64,000 nt of DNA from NCBI RefSeq assembly GCF_019890935.1, contig NZ_CP082333.1:212001-276000 (forward strand), written 5' to 3'. Below the pieces are notes generated by a model. It searched no databases, was not told the origin of the DNA, and saw only the letters and a program-made list of their open reading frames with translations. The position numbers and the translations under genes were made by a program. Positions within the stretch are counted from its first letter, which is position 1, and every line of letters begins with the position of its first letter. This DNA comes from Exiguobacterium acetylicum (GTDB taxonomy: Bacteria > Bacillota > Bacilli > Exiguobacteriales > Exiguobacteriaceae). Below are positions 16,899 to 26,424 of this stretch, piece after piece.

Positions 16899-17867
16899 TT
16901 AGTCTACTTCTATCCATGTACCCGATTTTGCACTTTTTTGAGCACGATCAATGATTTTCATGACGAGTTCAGCCTGTTTCGGAGAGACAGGTGGGATTGT
17001 CCGTTTACGAATGGCTGGGGCGAGGTCTGTATAATAGTCCCCAAATTGACCGGAGACAAAAGGAAAGTTTTCAAGGGGACCGTTTGCTTCAGCCAATTGA
17101 TACGTCGCGCGTTTCGTATCGACTTCATCGACGAAATAGCTAGCCTTTGTTCCGTGTACCATAAGCGAAGGACCGACAGCCGGAACGATGGAGCCGATGT
17201 GCAAAATAGCGCGTCGTGTGCCGAAGGCTAAAATCAGATGTGTGTAGTCATCGACAATTCCACCTTGTCGTTGAATCGTTTGATCACAAAAGACGCGATC
17301 TGGTACTGCATTGAAGGCGACGAGTGCTTGATCGATCAAGTGTGATCCAAGATCGTACAAGAGACCAGCACCGGGTACGTCCTGTTCGCGCCAACGATCC
17401 TCAACGTCTGGACGATAGCGATCATAATGCGCTTCGAACGTTTGGAGGGTGCCGAGACGTCCGGATTCGAGTAAGGTCATCAGCGTTCGAAAGTCCTTCG
17501 TATACCGACGATTATGATAAACTGTCAGTAACCGATCGTGTACACGTGCTAGTTCTGTCAACGTTTCGGCTTCTTCGAGCGTGACAGTGAACGGTTTCTC
17601 GACGAGTACATCACAGCCCGATAGCAAAGCGAGGCGCGCAAGGGGATAATGTAGTTCATTTGCTGTCGCGATGACGACTAAATCGATCTGTTCTTTAGCG
17701 AGCAGGGCTTCAAGTGTCGAATAAACAGGTAGCGTCGCGTCATAAGAAGCGACGGCTTCCGGACGACTCGACTGAACAGCGACTAACTGATAATCAGGTG
17801 CGTGTAAATAAGGAGCATGTAAATGTTCACCGGCAATACCAAAACCAACTAAAGCGGTACGAATCAT
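16899..17867 (-). CDS. Gfo/Idh/MocA family NAD(P)-dependent oxidoreductase
   Basis: A 322-residue dehydrogenase with an N-terminal Rossmann domain (GFGIAG at residues 8-13; EKPFT at 90-94, where the Lys is conserved for catalysis) and a C-terminal alpha/beta domain with GAGLLYDLGSHLIDQAL, carrying the family's conserved Asp and His. It probably oxidises a sugar or polyol, but the substrate is not readable. The ATG at 17867 has AAAAGGA 11 bases upstream; a GTG 9 bases earlier is an alternative. It precedes glpD on the same strand and likely shares its transcript. Confidence 0.85.
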   Translation of the reverse strand: MIRTALVGFGIAGEHLHAPYLHAPDYQLVAVQSSRPEAVASYDATLPVYSTLEALLAKEQIDLVVIATANELHYPLARLALLSGCDVLVEKPFTVTLEEAETLTELARVHDRLLTVYHNRRYTKDFRTLMTLLESGRLGTLQTFEAHYDRYRPDVEDRWREQDVPGAGLLYDLGSHLIDQALVAFNAVPDRVFCDQTIQRQGGIVDDYTHLILAFGTRRAILHIGSIVPAVGPSLMVHGTKASYFVDEVDTKRATYQLAEANGPLENFPFVSGQFGDYYTDLAPAIRKRTIPPVSPKQAELVMKIIDRAQKSAKSGTWIEVD

Positions 17868-17924
17868 GGAAAACACATCCTTTTCAAGTTCATACCCTCA
17901 ATCTACCATAAGGAGGAATACAAG

Positions 17925-18191
17925 ATGATTACGGAACAACACATCATCGAAAAGATGCGTCAAGCGATGCAACGCATTGAGCAAACGACAGGAGCCGCGC
18001 AGAAAGAGCAGATTGCAGCAATGAAGGCGTACTGTGAACTATTACTTGAATCTGAGGCAACATCAAGTTCAACGATATCGCTACCTACGTCAACACCTCA
18101 GGCAACACCAACAGTCGATCCGATGTTAGCGCGTTTCATGGGTGTTTCGCAGGAGAAAGAAGAAAAAGGCACTTCATTGCTCGATTTTTGA
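17925..18191 (+). CDS. YwdI-like (DUF5327) small protein
   Basis: An 88-residue soluble protein: an N-terminal helical part (HIIEKMRQAMQRIEQ, KAYCELLLESE), a low-complexity Ser/Thr/Pro linker at residues 46-64, and a C-terminal GTSLLDF end. This layout resembles the DUF5327/YwdI proteins of Bacillus, whose function is unknown. AGGAGG precedes the ATG. Divergent from the Gfo/Idh/MocA-glpD unit and upstream of an SDR-like gene by 60 bases. Confidence 0.6.
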   Translation: MITEQHIIEKMRQAMQRIEQTTGAAQKEQIAAMKAYCELLLESEATSSSTISLPTSTPQATPTVDPMLARFMGVSQEKEEKGTSLLDF

Positions 18192-18251
18192 ATGAAATGA
18201 CGCGATTCAGGGAATAACCATCACAGTTGAAACGAGAAGGGGAGATACGTC

Positions 18252-18902
18252 ATGAAAACAGTAATCGTCATCGGAGCAGGACCAGGAAACGGATATGAAA
18301 TCAGTAAACGATTCGGACAAGAAGGTTTTCAAGTCGTTTGTGCGGCGCGGACGCAAGAAACACTCGCAGCCGTCATCACGGAACTAAAAGAAGCGGGCGT
18401 GGAAGCGGTCGGAGTGGAATGTGATGCTTCACGAAAAGCTGATATCGCATCCCTCATCGAATGGACAGAGGAGCAATACGGACAAGTCGATGTCTTAGTC
18501 TACAATGCTTCGATTTTACATCAAGCGTCTGTCCTTGAAGTCTCGGCAGAACAGATTACGAAAGAGTTCGAAATCGATGTTCTCGGTGCACTGCATGCCG
18601 CACAACTCGTTGCGCCGTCGATGCAAGAACGGAAAGACGGCGCCATCCTGATTACTGGAGGCGGCGCTGCGATGCAAGCAATCAAATCGTTACCAGGGCT
18701 TTCAATCGGGAAGGCAGGCGTTCGCCAAGTGACGCATATGTTACACGATACGTTGAAGGAAGACGGTGTCTACGTCGGAACCGTCACGATTGCCGGGGAA
18801 GTGAAGCGTGGAACGGCACTTGATCCGAAAAATGTAGCGGAAGCGTTCTATCAACTTTATACGAACCGAAATGAAGTCGAAACGGTTCTTTCAGCAGACT
18901 AA
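18252..18902 (+). CDS. Short-chain dehydrogenase-like protein without the catalytic residues
   Basis: A 216-residue Rossmann protein of SDR type. The nucleotide-binding glycine motif GAGPGNGYE is at residues 8-16 and the central NNAG motif is replaced by YNAS at 84-87. The catalytic Tyr of YxxxK is a Leu (LSIGK, residues 150-154), and the usual catalytic Ser position falls in an ITGGGAA stretch. It should therefore bind a dinucleotide but is unlikely to perform the standard ketone/alcohol redox step. GAAGGGGAG precedes the ATG. It may act as a nucleotide sensor or have lost its activity; that is inference. Confidence 0.75.
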   Translation: MKTVIVIGAGPGNGYEISKRFGQEGFQVVCAARTQETLAAVITELKEAGVEAVGVECDASRKADIASLIEWTEEQYGQVDVLVYNASILHQASVLEVSAEQITKEFEIDVLGALHAAQLVAPSMQERKDGAILITGGGAAMQAIKSLPGLSIGKAGVRQVTHMLHDTLKEDGVYVGTVTIAGEVKRGTALDPKNVAEAFYQLYTNRNEVETVLSAD

Positions 18903-18919
18903 TGAATAAACAAGATAGC

Positions 18920-18955
18920 GTATGCGGGTTCGGGCTTTGACCGAATCCGTATTTT
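18920..18955 (+). terminator. Weak terminator after the SDR-like gene
   Basis: GGGTTCGG pairs with CCGAATCC (one wobble) around GCTTTGA and is followed by GTATTTTC. Confidence 0.5.
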
Positions 18956-18977
18956 CATGGAAAGGAGCGAAACAGAA

Positions 18978-19688
18978 GTGAGACGATACGCCATGATGAG
19001 TCTACTTTTTCTATTCGTTCTCATCGGTTGTGCACCAGAGGAGACAGACTTGCTTGGCATCAAGCAACCGGATGACGAGAAGGTTACAAAGGCGACGGTC
19101 GAGCGCGTCATTGATGGAGATACGTTAAAAGTAAAGTTGGCGGATGGGAAAACGGAGGACGTTCGTTTACTGCTCGTTGATACACCGGAAACCGTCAAAC
19201 CGAATACACCGATTCAACCATATGGAACGGAAGCTTCAGCATTTACGAAAGAGACCTTACCGAGCGGGACAGCGATTCGGTTGGAGCGTGATCATTCCCG
19301 TACTGATCGATACGGAAGATTACTCGCATACGTCTGGTACGGCGACAAGATGTTGAATCAGGAGTTACTTCGAAAAGGACTCGCGCGTGTAGCGTTCGTC
19401 TATGAGCCGGACACACGTTATGTCGATATGTTCGAACAGATTGAACAGGAAGCCAAGCAGGCGAAGAAAAAGATTTGGGAGCACGATGGCTACGTCACGA
19501 ATCGTGGCTTCGACGCTCAAGCGATTACAGAAACGAAATCCTGCGACATCAAAGGCAACATCAATCGGTCGGGTAAAAAAATCTACCATGTACCGGGAGG
19601 TCAGTCCTACGATGAAGTGAAGCCAGAGCAACGGTTCTGTACGGAAAAAGAAGCAGAAGAAGCCGGATTCGTTCGCGCTGCACGCTGA
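18978..19688 (+). CDS. Thermonuclease family (SNase) lipoprotein
   Basis: A 236-residue secreted nuclease. The start is a GTG at 18978 with AAAGGAG 9 bases upstream. A signal peptide ends in a lipobox, VLIGC, with the lipidated Cys at residue 18. The SNase domain (about residues 36-165) holds VIDGDTLKVKL and LLLVDTPE with the calcium-binding Asp residues, and RTDRYGRLLAYVW. The C-terminal part (KGNINRSGKKIYHVPGG ... FCTEKEAEEAGFVRA) is an extra module often found after SNase domains. It probably degrades extracellular DNA or RNA while anchored to the membrane. Confidence 0.92.
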   Translation: MRRYAMMSLLFLFVLIGCAPEETDLLGIKQPDDEKVTKATVERVIDGDTLKVKLADGKTEDVRLLLVDTPETVKPNTPIQPYGTEASAFTKETLPSGTAIRLERDHSRTDRYGRLLAYVWYGDKMLNQELLRKGLARVAFVYEPDTRYVDMFEQIEQEAKQAKKKIWEHDGYVTNRGFDAQAITETKSCDIKGNINRSGKKIYHVPGGQSYDEVKPEQRFCTEKEAEEAGFVRAAR

Positions 19689-19697
19689 TAAGCGCAC

Positions 19698-19728
19698 ACA
19701 AAAAGCCATCGATTTCGATGGCTTTTTG
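19698..19728. terminator. Bidirectional terminator between convergent genes
   Basis: AAAAAGCCATCGA pairs with TCGATGGCTTTTT, with A/T tracts on both sides. It ends the nuclease transcript and the glcU-gdh-efflux transcript. Confidence 0.9.
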
Positions 19729-19729
19729 T

Positions 19730-20707
19730 TTATTCTACAGGTGGTGAGGGAGATTGATACTGCTGTACTTTATCATCTTCATCAAAGGAGATCGTGACAT
19801 CGGTGACCCCTTTAAGAATTCGAATTTGTAGCTCCAGTCGATCCTTGATGTCGTCCGCTTGGGCAATCGTTAAGTTAGGATCCACTTCAATCTCTGTCTC
19901 GACATGGAAGTGATCGCCTTCTTTGATGACTTCAAGCTTTTCAATATCACGAACCGCTTCATCACGTAATAGGATTTCACCGATTTTAGCAGTCAATACT
20001 TCATCAATCTCACCGAGTGCACCGGCAGCATTTTGAATAAAGACATTATAAACGACGTAGAACATCATCAGACCAATCAAAATCGATGCAATGCCCTCTG
20101 CTTGATAAAACGATGTGTAATGCGAAATCAGAACGGCGATGATCGCGATGATACCACCGAGAGTCGCAACAAGGTCTTCCATGAAGACAAGGCGTGTCGC
20201 TGGTTTTGCCTGCCCAAGATGGGTGAAGCTTTGTCCGACAAGCGTCAATCCTCGGGATTTAAGCCCGGTTTCATGAGCAATCTCGATCATTGCTTTATAA
20301 AAGACGCCGACTTCGAGGACGACACCAATTCCAAGTGCCGTCAAAATGATCCAAAGCCCAGTCGTCTCTTCGCCAGGACCGTGTGTGATATGCAAGATGC
20401 CTTCACGAATCGTCTCATACGCAAGGAGGGCGACGACGATGATTGCAGCAAGTAACACGAGGTTAACAAGCCGACCGAATCCGTTCGGGAATCGTTTCGT
20501 TGGTGCTTTTTTACTGAGAGCAGAACCGATATAGACGAAAAACTGATTCGCCGCGTCACCGATCGTATGCATCATTTCAGCGAACATTGCAACGTTCCCG
20601 GTCAAGATATAAGCGACGAACTTGATGATAGCAATGATCGTGTTGACGACAGCAGCAGCAAGTGCTGACTTATTACCGCGACGGATCAATGAGAAAAAAG
20701 TGGCCAT
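19730..20707 (-). CDS. Cation diffusion facilitator family transporter
   Basis: A 325-residue metal efflux protein with six membrane helices and a C-terminal cytosolic domain (from about residue 225). Helix II has the metal-binding HxxxD (His47, Asp51, in MMHTIGDAAN). The second site in helix V reads VFMEDLVATLGG, with acidic residues instead of the usual HxxxD, as in the ZnT9-like branch. Zinc or manganese export is likely but not certain. It is the third gene of a probable glcU-gdh-efflux operon (33-base gap to gdh). Confidence 0.88.
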   Translation of the reverse strand: MATFFSLIRRGNKSALAAAVVNTIIAIIKFVAYILTGNVAMFAEMMHTIGDAANQFFVYIGSALSKKAPTKRFPNGFGRLVNLVLLAAIIVVALLAYETIREGILHITHGPGEETTGLWIILTALGIGVVLEVGVFYKAMIEIAHETGLKSRGLTLVGQSFTHLGQAKPATRLVFMEDLVATLGGIIAIIAVLISHYTSFYQAEGIASILIGLMMFYVVYNVFIQNAAGALGEIDEVLTAKIGEILLRDEAVRDIEKLEVIKEGDHFHVETEIEVDPNLTIAQADDIKDRLELQIRILKGVTDVTISFDEDDKVQQYQSPSPPVE

Positions 20708-20739
20708 GAGCGGTTCTCTCCTTGTCTATTCAAAATAGG

Positions 20740-21531
<792 letters not shown>

Positions 21532-21542
21532 TCACTCCTTCA

Positions 21543-22406
21543 TTATTGTTTCGTAAATCCGATCATGATTCCGCCGGCAACGACTAAAATACAACCGATG
21601 ATGACGAAGGTCATTTCTTTCTTTGTCTTCGTCTCTTTTAGTAAGAGGACACCGCCAATCGTTGAGATGACGACCCCAGTTTGAGATAAGGAGAAGCTCG
21701 TTGCGACTCCGACTTTTGCTGTGGCAAACAGTAAAGCGACGTTCCCGACAGCCCACATGAGTCCACCGATAGTATTGCCCGCTGTTTTCTTTGTAAAGAG
21801 ATCTCCTTCTCGTAAAGAAAGCAGAATCGCACTCACGACCATCCCGACAGCTTGTGGTAAGACTGCTTCCCATCCGTTGATATCGAACCAACGGGCAATG
21901 ACGACGTAGCCGACATACCCGACAGTCGAGATGAGGAGGAGCGTCAGTCCTTTTCCGATATTCTCATCTTGTTTACTCTTATCTTCCTTGTAAGACGTGA
22001 AAGCTGCTCCGGCAATGATCAATACAAGGGCACCGATTCCGAGAATCAACGCAGTTGTCGTTGACCACTCTCCAAAAGCGAGAACACCGAACAACGATGT
22101 TCCGACGAGTTGCATCCCTGTTGAGATTGGCATCGTCTTTGAGACACCCATTTGACGGAATGCGGCAAATTGATTTTTTTGACCGAGCGCCCAGAAGGCA
22201 CCAGAAAAGAATCCGGCGACCCAAGCAGTCGTCGACATCTCTGGGCTGACAAAAAAGAAGGTGACGATCGCGAAAAGCAATGCACCCAGAGTCGTACCGA
22301 TAATTTGTTGCGCCGTTGAACCTCCGATTTTCGAGACGACGAGCGGCAACGATCCCCACATTAATGCAGGAACGATGGCAATTAAAATATCAATCAAGTG
22401 TTTCAC
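21543..22406 (-). CDS. glcU: Glucose uptake protein GlcU (GRP transporter)
   Basis: A 287-residue membrane protein with ten helices of the glucose/ribose porter family in the drug/metabolite transporter superfamily. [17 protein letters not shown] at the first helix, [12 protein letters not shown] and [17 protein letters not shown] are family-typical. It probably imports glucose by proton symport and hands it to the gdh product encoded next. GGAGAGGTG precedes the ATG. First gene of the glcU-gdh-cation efflux unit. Confidence 0.92.
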   Translation of the reverse strand: MKHLIDILIAIVPALMWGSLPLVVSKIGGSTAQQIIGTTLGALLFAIVTFFFVSPEMSTTAWVAGFFSGAFWALGQKNQFAAFRQMGVSKTMPISTGMQLVGTSLFGVLAFGEWSTTTALILGIGALVLIIAGAAFTSYKEDKSKQDENIGKGLTLLLISTVGYVGYVVIARWFDINGWEAVLPQAVGMVVSAILLSLREGDLFTKKTAGNTIGGLMWAVGNVALLFATAKVGVATSFSLSQTGVVISTIGGVLLLKETKTKKEMTFVIIGCILVVAGGIMIGFTKQ

Positions 22407-22438
22407 CTCTCCTTACTGTTATCTCTCTACTTGAAGCT

Positions 22439-22464
22439 GTACCCCGCGAGACGCGAGGAAAAAC
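22439..22464 (-). promoter_or_regulatory. Candidate SigB promoter of glcU-gdh
   Basis: On the minus strand GTTTTT (-35) and GGGTAC (-10) are 14 bases apart, close to the SigB consensus GTTTAA-N12-15-GGGTAT. The -10 lies 33 bases before the glcU start. Confidence 0.45.
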
Positions 22465-22496
22465 CTCGAAGCGCGAAGAGGAATTATTCTGAAATA

Positions 22497-22524
22497 AAAA
22501 AACGTCCACCGAAGTGGACGCATA
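22497..22524 (-). terminator. Intrinsic terminator after the AarF gene
   Basis: GCGTCCACTTCGGTGGACGT forms a tight stem-loop on the minus strand, followed by seven T. Confidence 0.88.
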
Positions 22525-22536
22525 TTGTCGTTCTAT

Positions 22537-24165
22537 TTAACGAAACGGTTCATCAGCGATCCGGACGATTTGTCGTCCGATCCGTCGACCATTCCATAAT
22601 GCGATGACGGCGATCGTCAAGGAAATGCCCATGACGTCGTACTGCGTAAAATAATAGCCGAGATAACTAAAAGGCAGACTGATGATCCCGACGAGTGAAC
22701 TCGTCCACTGCCGGATTTTGAGTGACTCGATATTCGCGACACGAGAGAACTTTTGTTGCTCCATGATCCGCCAACGTGTCGGTTCGCTGAGAGCGTCGTT
22801 GACAAGACGCGGGAAGGCGAGCAATCGCGCACCGTAAGAGCCGGCAATCTGGAGGTAACGATTTTGGTTTTTTCCTTCATCATCGAGCCAACGCCGAACC
22901 ATTGGTTTGGCTAACTCGAGTAGGTTGATTTGCGGTGAAAGAATCTGAAGAATCCCAAGAATCGTCGAGGCAGCACGACCGAAGAAAGCAAACTCGGCAG
23001 GGAGCTGGATCGGTTCGTTTCGGACGAGCAATTCGATATCGGATAAGACCTTCTCAATCAGTTTCGTATCGACGTTTTCCATATCACTCTCGAGATAGAA
23101 CGTGACCGCTTTTTCAATTGCTTGTCGGATGTTTTGCTTATTCGCATTCGGCAACAGGAATCGTAAATCTTCGAGACCATCGACGATTGCATCATAATCT
23201 AATGTGACGAAGGATTGGAGGATTCGTTGAATCGCTCGCATGTCATCAGGCGTTGTCGCTCCAATCATCCCAAAATCAAGCAAGACGATTTTGCCGTCAG
23301 ACTGGACGAGGACGTTGCCCGGGTGTGGGTCGGCGTGAAATTTCCCGCCGAACAGTAATTGCTCACCAGCGTTCAAGAAGAGATTACGCGCTAGTTCGTC
23401 ACGATCAATCTGATGTTCCGCTAAATAATCGAGATCGGTGATACGTGTCCCGTCAATCCATTCCATGACGAGCACACGATTCGTACAATGTTCTTCATAA
23501 TAACTCGGAATATAGATGACAGGATTCGTCTCATACATTTTTTTAAAGTAGAAACCGTTTTTTAATTCAGTTCGGTAATTCAATTCATCACCGATGACGA
23601 AGACCATTTGGCGATACAGACTTTGTAAATCAGTCGATTTGTTTAATGAAGTCCGGCGTAACATGGCAATGACGATGCGCATGGCACGGAAATCGGTTTT
23701 GATGATTTGTTCGATGTTCGGTCGCTGAACTTTGATCGCAACTTTTTTACCATTTGATTTTAAGGTTCCGCTGTACACCTCACCAATCGAGGCAGAAGCG
23801 ACAGGACGGGAACTGATATCCGAGATGATCTCTTCGATCGGCATCCCCCAATCCTCTTCGATGATCTTTCGTGACTCACCGAGTTTGCTAGAAGGAACTT
23901 TATCGACGAGTTCGGTCAGTTCCATCAAGACGGATGGAGGAAATAGATCGGCTCGAATCGATAAGAACTGACCGAGCTTGATCAGCAACCCTTCTAACCG
24001 TAATGCTTTTTTCTTATAGTCACGCGCAATCCGGATCATGATGCGCTCAAACTCTTCGTTGTTCGTACCTGGCCGGTTTTTCCGGGTGAATCGATAGATC
24101 GTAAAGATGTAACGTGCGAACATCGTCACGATGACGACGATGCGATAAAGCGCCCAACGTTTCAT
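22537..24165 (-). CDS. AarF/ABC1/UbiB family atypical kinase
   Basis: A 542-residue member of the UbiB family of kinase-like ATPases, linked in other organisms to quinone lipid handling. The family-specific KxGQ motif is in LLIKLGQFLSIRADLFP (about residues 59-75); the Ala-rich nucleotide loop reads ASASIGEVY; catalytic residues are in FHADPHPGNVLV and the metal-binding DFG in LLDFGMIG. There is a hydrophobic N-terminal segment and two C-terminal helices (about residues 490-530) that anchor it to the membrane. Monocistronic. A menaquinone-related role is inferred from the family only. Confidence 0.92.
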   Translation of the reverse strand: MKRWALYRIVVIVTMFARYIFTIYRFTRKNRPGTNNEEFERIMIRIARDYKKKALRLEGLLIKLGQFLSIRADLFPPSVLMELTELVDKVPSSKLGESRKIIEEDWGMPIEEIISDISSRPVASASIGEVYSGTLKSNGKKVAIKVQRPNIEQIIKTDFRAMRIVIAMLRRTSLNKSTDLQSLYRQMVFVIGDELNYRTELKNGFYFKKMYETNPVIYIPSYYEEHCTNRVLVMEWIDGTRITDLDYLAEHQIDRDELARNLFLNAGEQLLFGGKFHADPHPGNVLVQSDGKIVLLDFGMIGATTPDDMRAIQRILQSFVTLDYDAIVDGLEDLRFLLPNANKQNIRQAIEKAVTFYLESDMENVDTKLIEKVLSDIELLVRNEPIQLPAEFAFFGRAASTILGILQILSPQINLLELAKPMVRRWLDDEGKNQNRYLQIAGSYGARLLAFPRLVNDALSEPTRWRIMEQQKFSRVANIESLKIRQWTSSLVGIISLPFSYLGYYFTQYDVMGISLTIAVIALWNGRRIGRQIVRIADEPFR

Positions 24166-24324
24166 ACGGTCACCTAGCTTCCTGTACAGTTTGTTTCAGT
24201 ATAGGTTACTTTACCTAAAAACGTCACTCGCAAACGGTCGAAACGGTGACAGAAAATTAATGCTTTACGGAAACTAAAAAGAGAGTATAGTAAGTATTGG
24301 AATTTCTTTGTAGAAAGGTGAAAT

Positions 24325-24936
24325 GTGCGCATGTCCTGGGACTTATTGAATATCATCGGCACGGTCGCTTTTGCGATGAGTGGTGCGATTGTTGCGATGG
24401 AAGAAAAATATGATTTATTCGGTGTCTGGTTACTTGCTTTGATCACAGCATTCGGCGGTGGTGCCATTCGTAATTTACTGATTGGTGTACCGGTATCCGC
24501 TCTCTGGTCGCAAGGTGGTCTCTTTTTAGTCGCGATTCTCGTTGCGTTGTTGATCTTCATGTTGCCCCAGTTGTTCTTGCCGCACTGGACACGTTGGGGC
24601 GTCCTCGCGGATGCGCTCGGATTGTCTGCGTTTGCGATTCAAGGTGCTTTGATGGCGACAGCAAAAGGACTGCCATTGTCAGCAACGATTTCGGCTGCTG
24701 TACTGACTGGTGTTGGTGGTGGAGTGATTCGCGATTTACTCGCTGGTCGGAAACCACTCGTCTTGCATAAAGAGATCTATGCGATGTGGGCCGTCATGGC
24801 AGCACTTGTGATTGATCGTTTCCAATTGACGAATCCTCTACATTTGTTCACATTGCTCGGACTCATCACTGTTTTACGTATGCTATCGTATTATTATGAA
24901 TGGAATTTACCAGCACGACGGTTAGGGGGAGAATAA
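24325..24936 (+). CDS. TRIC/UPF0126 family membrane channel protein
   Basis: A 203-residue protein with seven helices made of two repeated halves, each with a glycine-rich motif: AFGGGAIRNLLIG in the first half and VGGGVIRDLLAG in the second. This is the trimeric intracellular cation (TRIC) channel fold, whose bacterial members include UPF0126 proteins. Potassium or small amino acid passage is suggested for relatives but not shown here. The GTG at 24325 has AAAGG 6 bases upstream; the ATG at 24331 is the alternative. A DUF423 gene follows after 2 bases, so the two form an operon. Confidence 0.9.
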   Translation: MRMSWDLLNIIGTVAFAMSGAIVAMEEKYDLFGVWLLALITAFGGGAIRNLLIGVPVSALWSQGGLFLVAILVALLIFMLPQLFLPHWTRWGVLADALGLSAFAIQGALMATAKGLPLSATISAAVLTGVGGGVIRDLLAGRKPLVLHKEIYAMWAVMAALVIDRFQLTNPLHLFTLLGLITVLRMLSYYYEWNLPARRLGGE

Positions 24937-24938
24937 GC

Positions 24939-25307
24939 ATGAAAGTTTTCATTATGATTGGCGCGATCTCGATGATGTTATCGGTCGCACTCGGTGCATT
25001 CGGTGCACACGCCTTAAAAGATATGTTGACGGAACGGATGCTCGCGAACTGGCAGACAGGCGTACTTTACCAGATGGTACACTCGCTCGGTATCCTAGCA
25101 CTCGGGGGACTCTTATTAAAAGCATCGATCCCGCAATGGTCATTGGCTGCATGGCTGATGCTTGCCGGAATCGTCTTCTTCTCCGGTAGTCTGTACGTCA
25201 TGGCATTGACGAACGTAACAAAACTGGGAGCTATCACACCGATTGGTGGCGTCTTATTCATCGCTGCATGGATCTTTGTCGCGATTGGTGCCTACAAAGG
25301 CTTATGA
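24939..25307 (+). CDS. DUF423 family membrane protein (YwdK-like)
   Basis: A 122-residue protein with four helices. The N-terminal MLSVALGAFGAHALKD and GVLYQMVHSLGILALGG motifs are diagnostic for DUF423. Function unknown. The start is at 24939, with AGGGGGAGA upstream inside the end of the previous gene; the longer frame from 24900 lies in the upstream coding region. Second gene of the TRIC operon, followed by a strong terminator. Confidence 0.88.
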   Translation: MKVFIMIGAISMMLSVALGAFGAHALKDMLTERMLANWQTGVLYQMVHSLGILALGGLLLKASIPQWSLAAWLMLAGIVFFSGSLYVMALTNVTKLGAITPIGGVLFIAAWIFVAIGAYKGL

Positions 25308-25311
25308 GGAT

Positions 25312-25354
25312 TGACCGTTTTTCTTCCGTCATGAAGAAGAACGGTCTTTTTTTT
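25312..25354 (+). terminator. Intrinsic terminator after the DUF423 gene
   Basis: GACCGTTTTTCTTC pairs with GAAGAAGAACGGTC (wobbles) and is followed by eight T. Confidence 0.85.
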
Positions 25355-25359
25355 ATACG

Positions 25360-25392
25360 AAAAACGCCTACTCGCGATGGAGTAGGCGTAGG
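25360..25392 (-). terminator. Terminator of the 49-residue gene
   Basis: On the minus strand TACGCCTACTCCATCGCGAG and its pairing arm GAGTAGGCG form a stem-loop followed by TTTTTC. It lies 14 bases beyond the stop at 25406. Confidence 0.75.
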
Positions 25393-25405
25393 TATCAAAA
25401 CGAAT

Positions 25406-25555
25406 TCATCGTTTTGTCGTTTGAGTTTTGTTTAGCTTCGATAATGCTTGCTCATAGCGATCCAGTACGCGATCTGCAACCGGTTTCAGCTCTTTTGAAA
25501 GCACAGCGAATTGCAATTCACGCGACCGTGTCGATCGGTTCATAGCATTCCCCAT
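25406..25555 (-). CDS. Small hypothetical protein (49 residues)
   Basis: A short gene below usual length cut-offs. It has an excellent ribosome binding site, TAAGGAGG, 7 bases before the ATG at 25555, and an intrinsic terminator just after the TGA, which together argue that it is real. The product begins MGNAMNRSTRSRELQFAV and continues as a charged, probably helical peptide ending SKLNKTQTTKR. It has no membrane segment or signal peptide. I do not recognise a family. It lies upstream of the TRIC/DUF423 unit in the opposite direction and downstream of chdC on the same strand, 92 bases away. Confidence 0.6.
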   Translation of the reverse strand: MGNAMNRSTRSRELQFAVLSKELKPVADRVLDRYEQALSKLNKTQTTKR

Positions 25556-25647
25556 GGTAATTCCTCCTTACGTCATTCAACTTACTGTTTTATAGCCGCA
25601 AGGAGTATATTCCCATGAGATATTTCAATCAAACGTCATTCAACACA

Positions 25648-26424
25648 TTAAAGTGCAAAATGAGTATTTAATTGTTCACTTTCGAGACGGTTCCCGATGA
25701 AGAACTCACCAAACTCACCGTACTTCGCGCTGACTTCGTCAAAACGCATTTCATAGACGATTTTCTTGAACTGGAGAATGTCGTCTGAGAAGAGCGTAAC
25801 GCCCCATTCCCAATCGTCAAATCCAGTTGATCCACCGATGATTTGCTGAATTTTCCCAGCATAACTTCGACCGATCATACCGTGACGATACATGAGCTCT
25901 TTTCGTTTCTCCATTGAGAGCGTGTACCAGTTGTCGCCATCGCGACGTGACTTGCTCATCGGATAGAAGCAGATGTGCTTCGCTTGCGGCAAGATTGGAT
26001 AGAGACGATCACGCACGTAAGGGTTCTCGTATGGGTTTCCTTCGCCTGAACCACGGTACGTACCGAGTTCGACGACAGAGACGTAAGAATACGTCGGGAT
26101 CAAGTAATCATAGAGATCAAGTTTCTGCATTTTGACTTCGACGTCTTGAATTTGTTCCATCGTTGGACGAAGAACCATCAAGACGAGATCGGCTTTTTGA
26201 CCGATGATCGTGTAAAGTGCGTGGCTTCCGTCTTTTGCCGCTTCGACACCAGAAAGCTCTGAGAGGAAAGCTTGGAATTCTTCAATCATGCGCGCACGGT
26301 CTGTCGCGTCGACTTGTTTCAAGCGTGACCAATCGATCCGGCGGAAATCATGTAATGTATACCAGCCGTCGAGTGTTTCAGCGGCTTGTTGCGTAGCAGT
26401 CGGTTCAGATGTTTGGTGTTGCAT
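25648..26424 (-). CDS. chdC: Hydrogen peroxide-dependent heme synthase (coproheme decarboxylase)
   Basis: A 258-residue ChdC (HemQ) protein, the last step of the coproporphyrin-dependent haem pathway of Gram-positive bacteria: it decarboxylates coproheme to haem b with peroxide. Typical stretches are [13 protein letters not shown] near the N-terminus, [12 protein letters not shown] (with the conserved catalytic Tyr region), [14 protein letters not shown], and [20 protein letters not shown] containing the haem-ligand His. The start is placed at 26424 because AGGAGG lies 7 bases upstream; the longer frame to 26670 has no such site. Divergent from pta, the same neighbourhood as in Bacillus subtilis. 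Confidence 0.94.
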   Translation of the reverse strand: MQHQTSEPTATQQAAETLDGWYTLHDFRRIDWSRLKQVDATDRARMIEEFQAFLSELSGVEAAKDGSHALYTIIGQKADLVLMVLRPTMEQIQDVEVKMQKLDLYDYLIPTYSYVSVVELGTYRGSGEGNPYENPYVRDRLYPILPQAKHICFYPMSKSRRDGDNWYTLSMEKRKELMYRHGMIGRSYAGKIQQIIGGSTGFDDWEWGVTLFSDDILQFKKIVYEMRFDEVSAKYGEFGEFFIGNRLESEQLNTHFAL

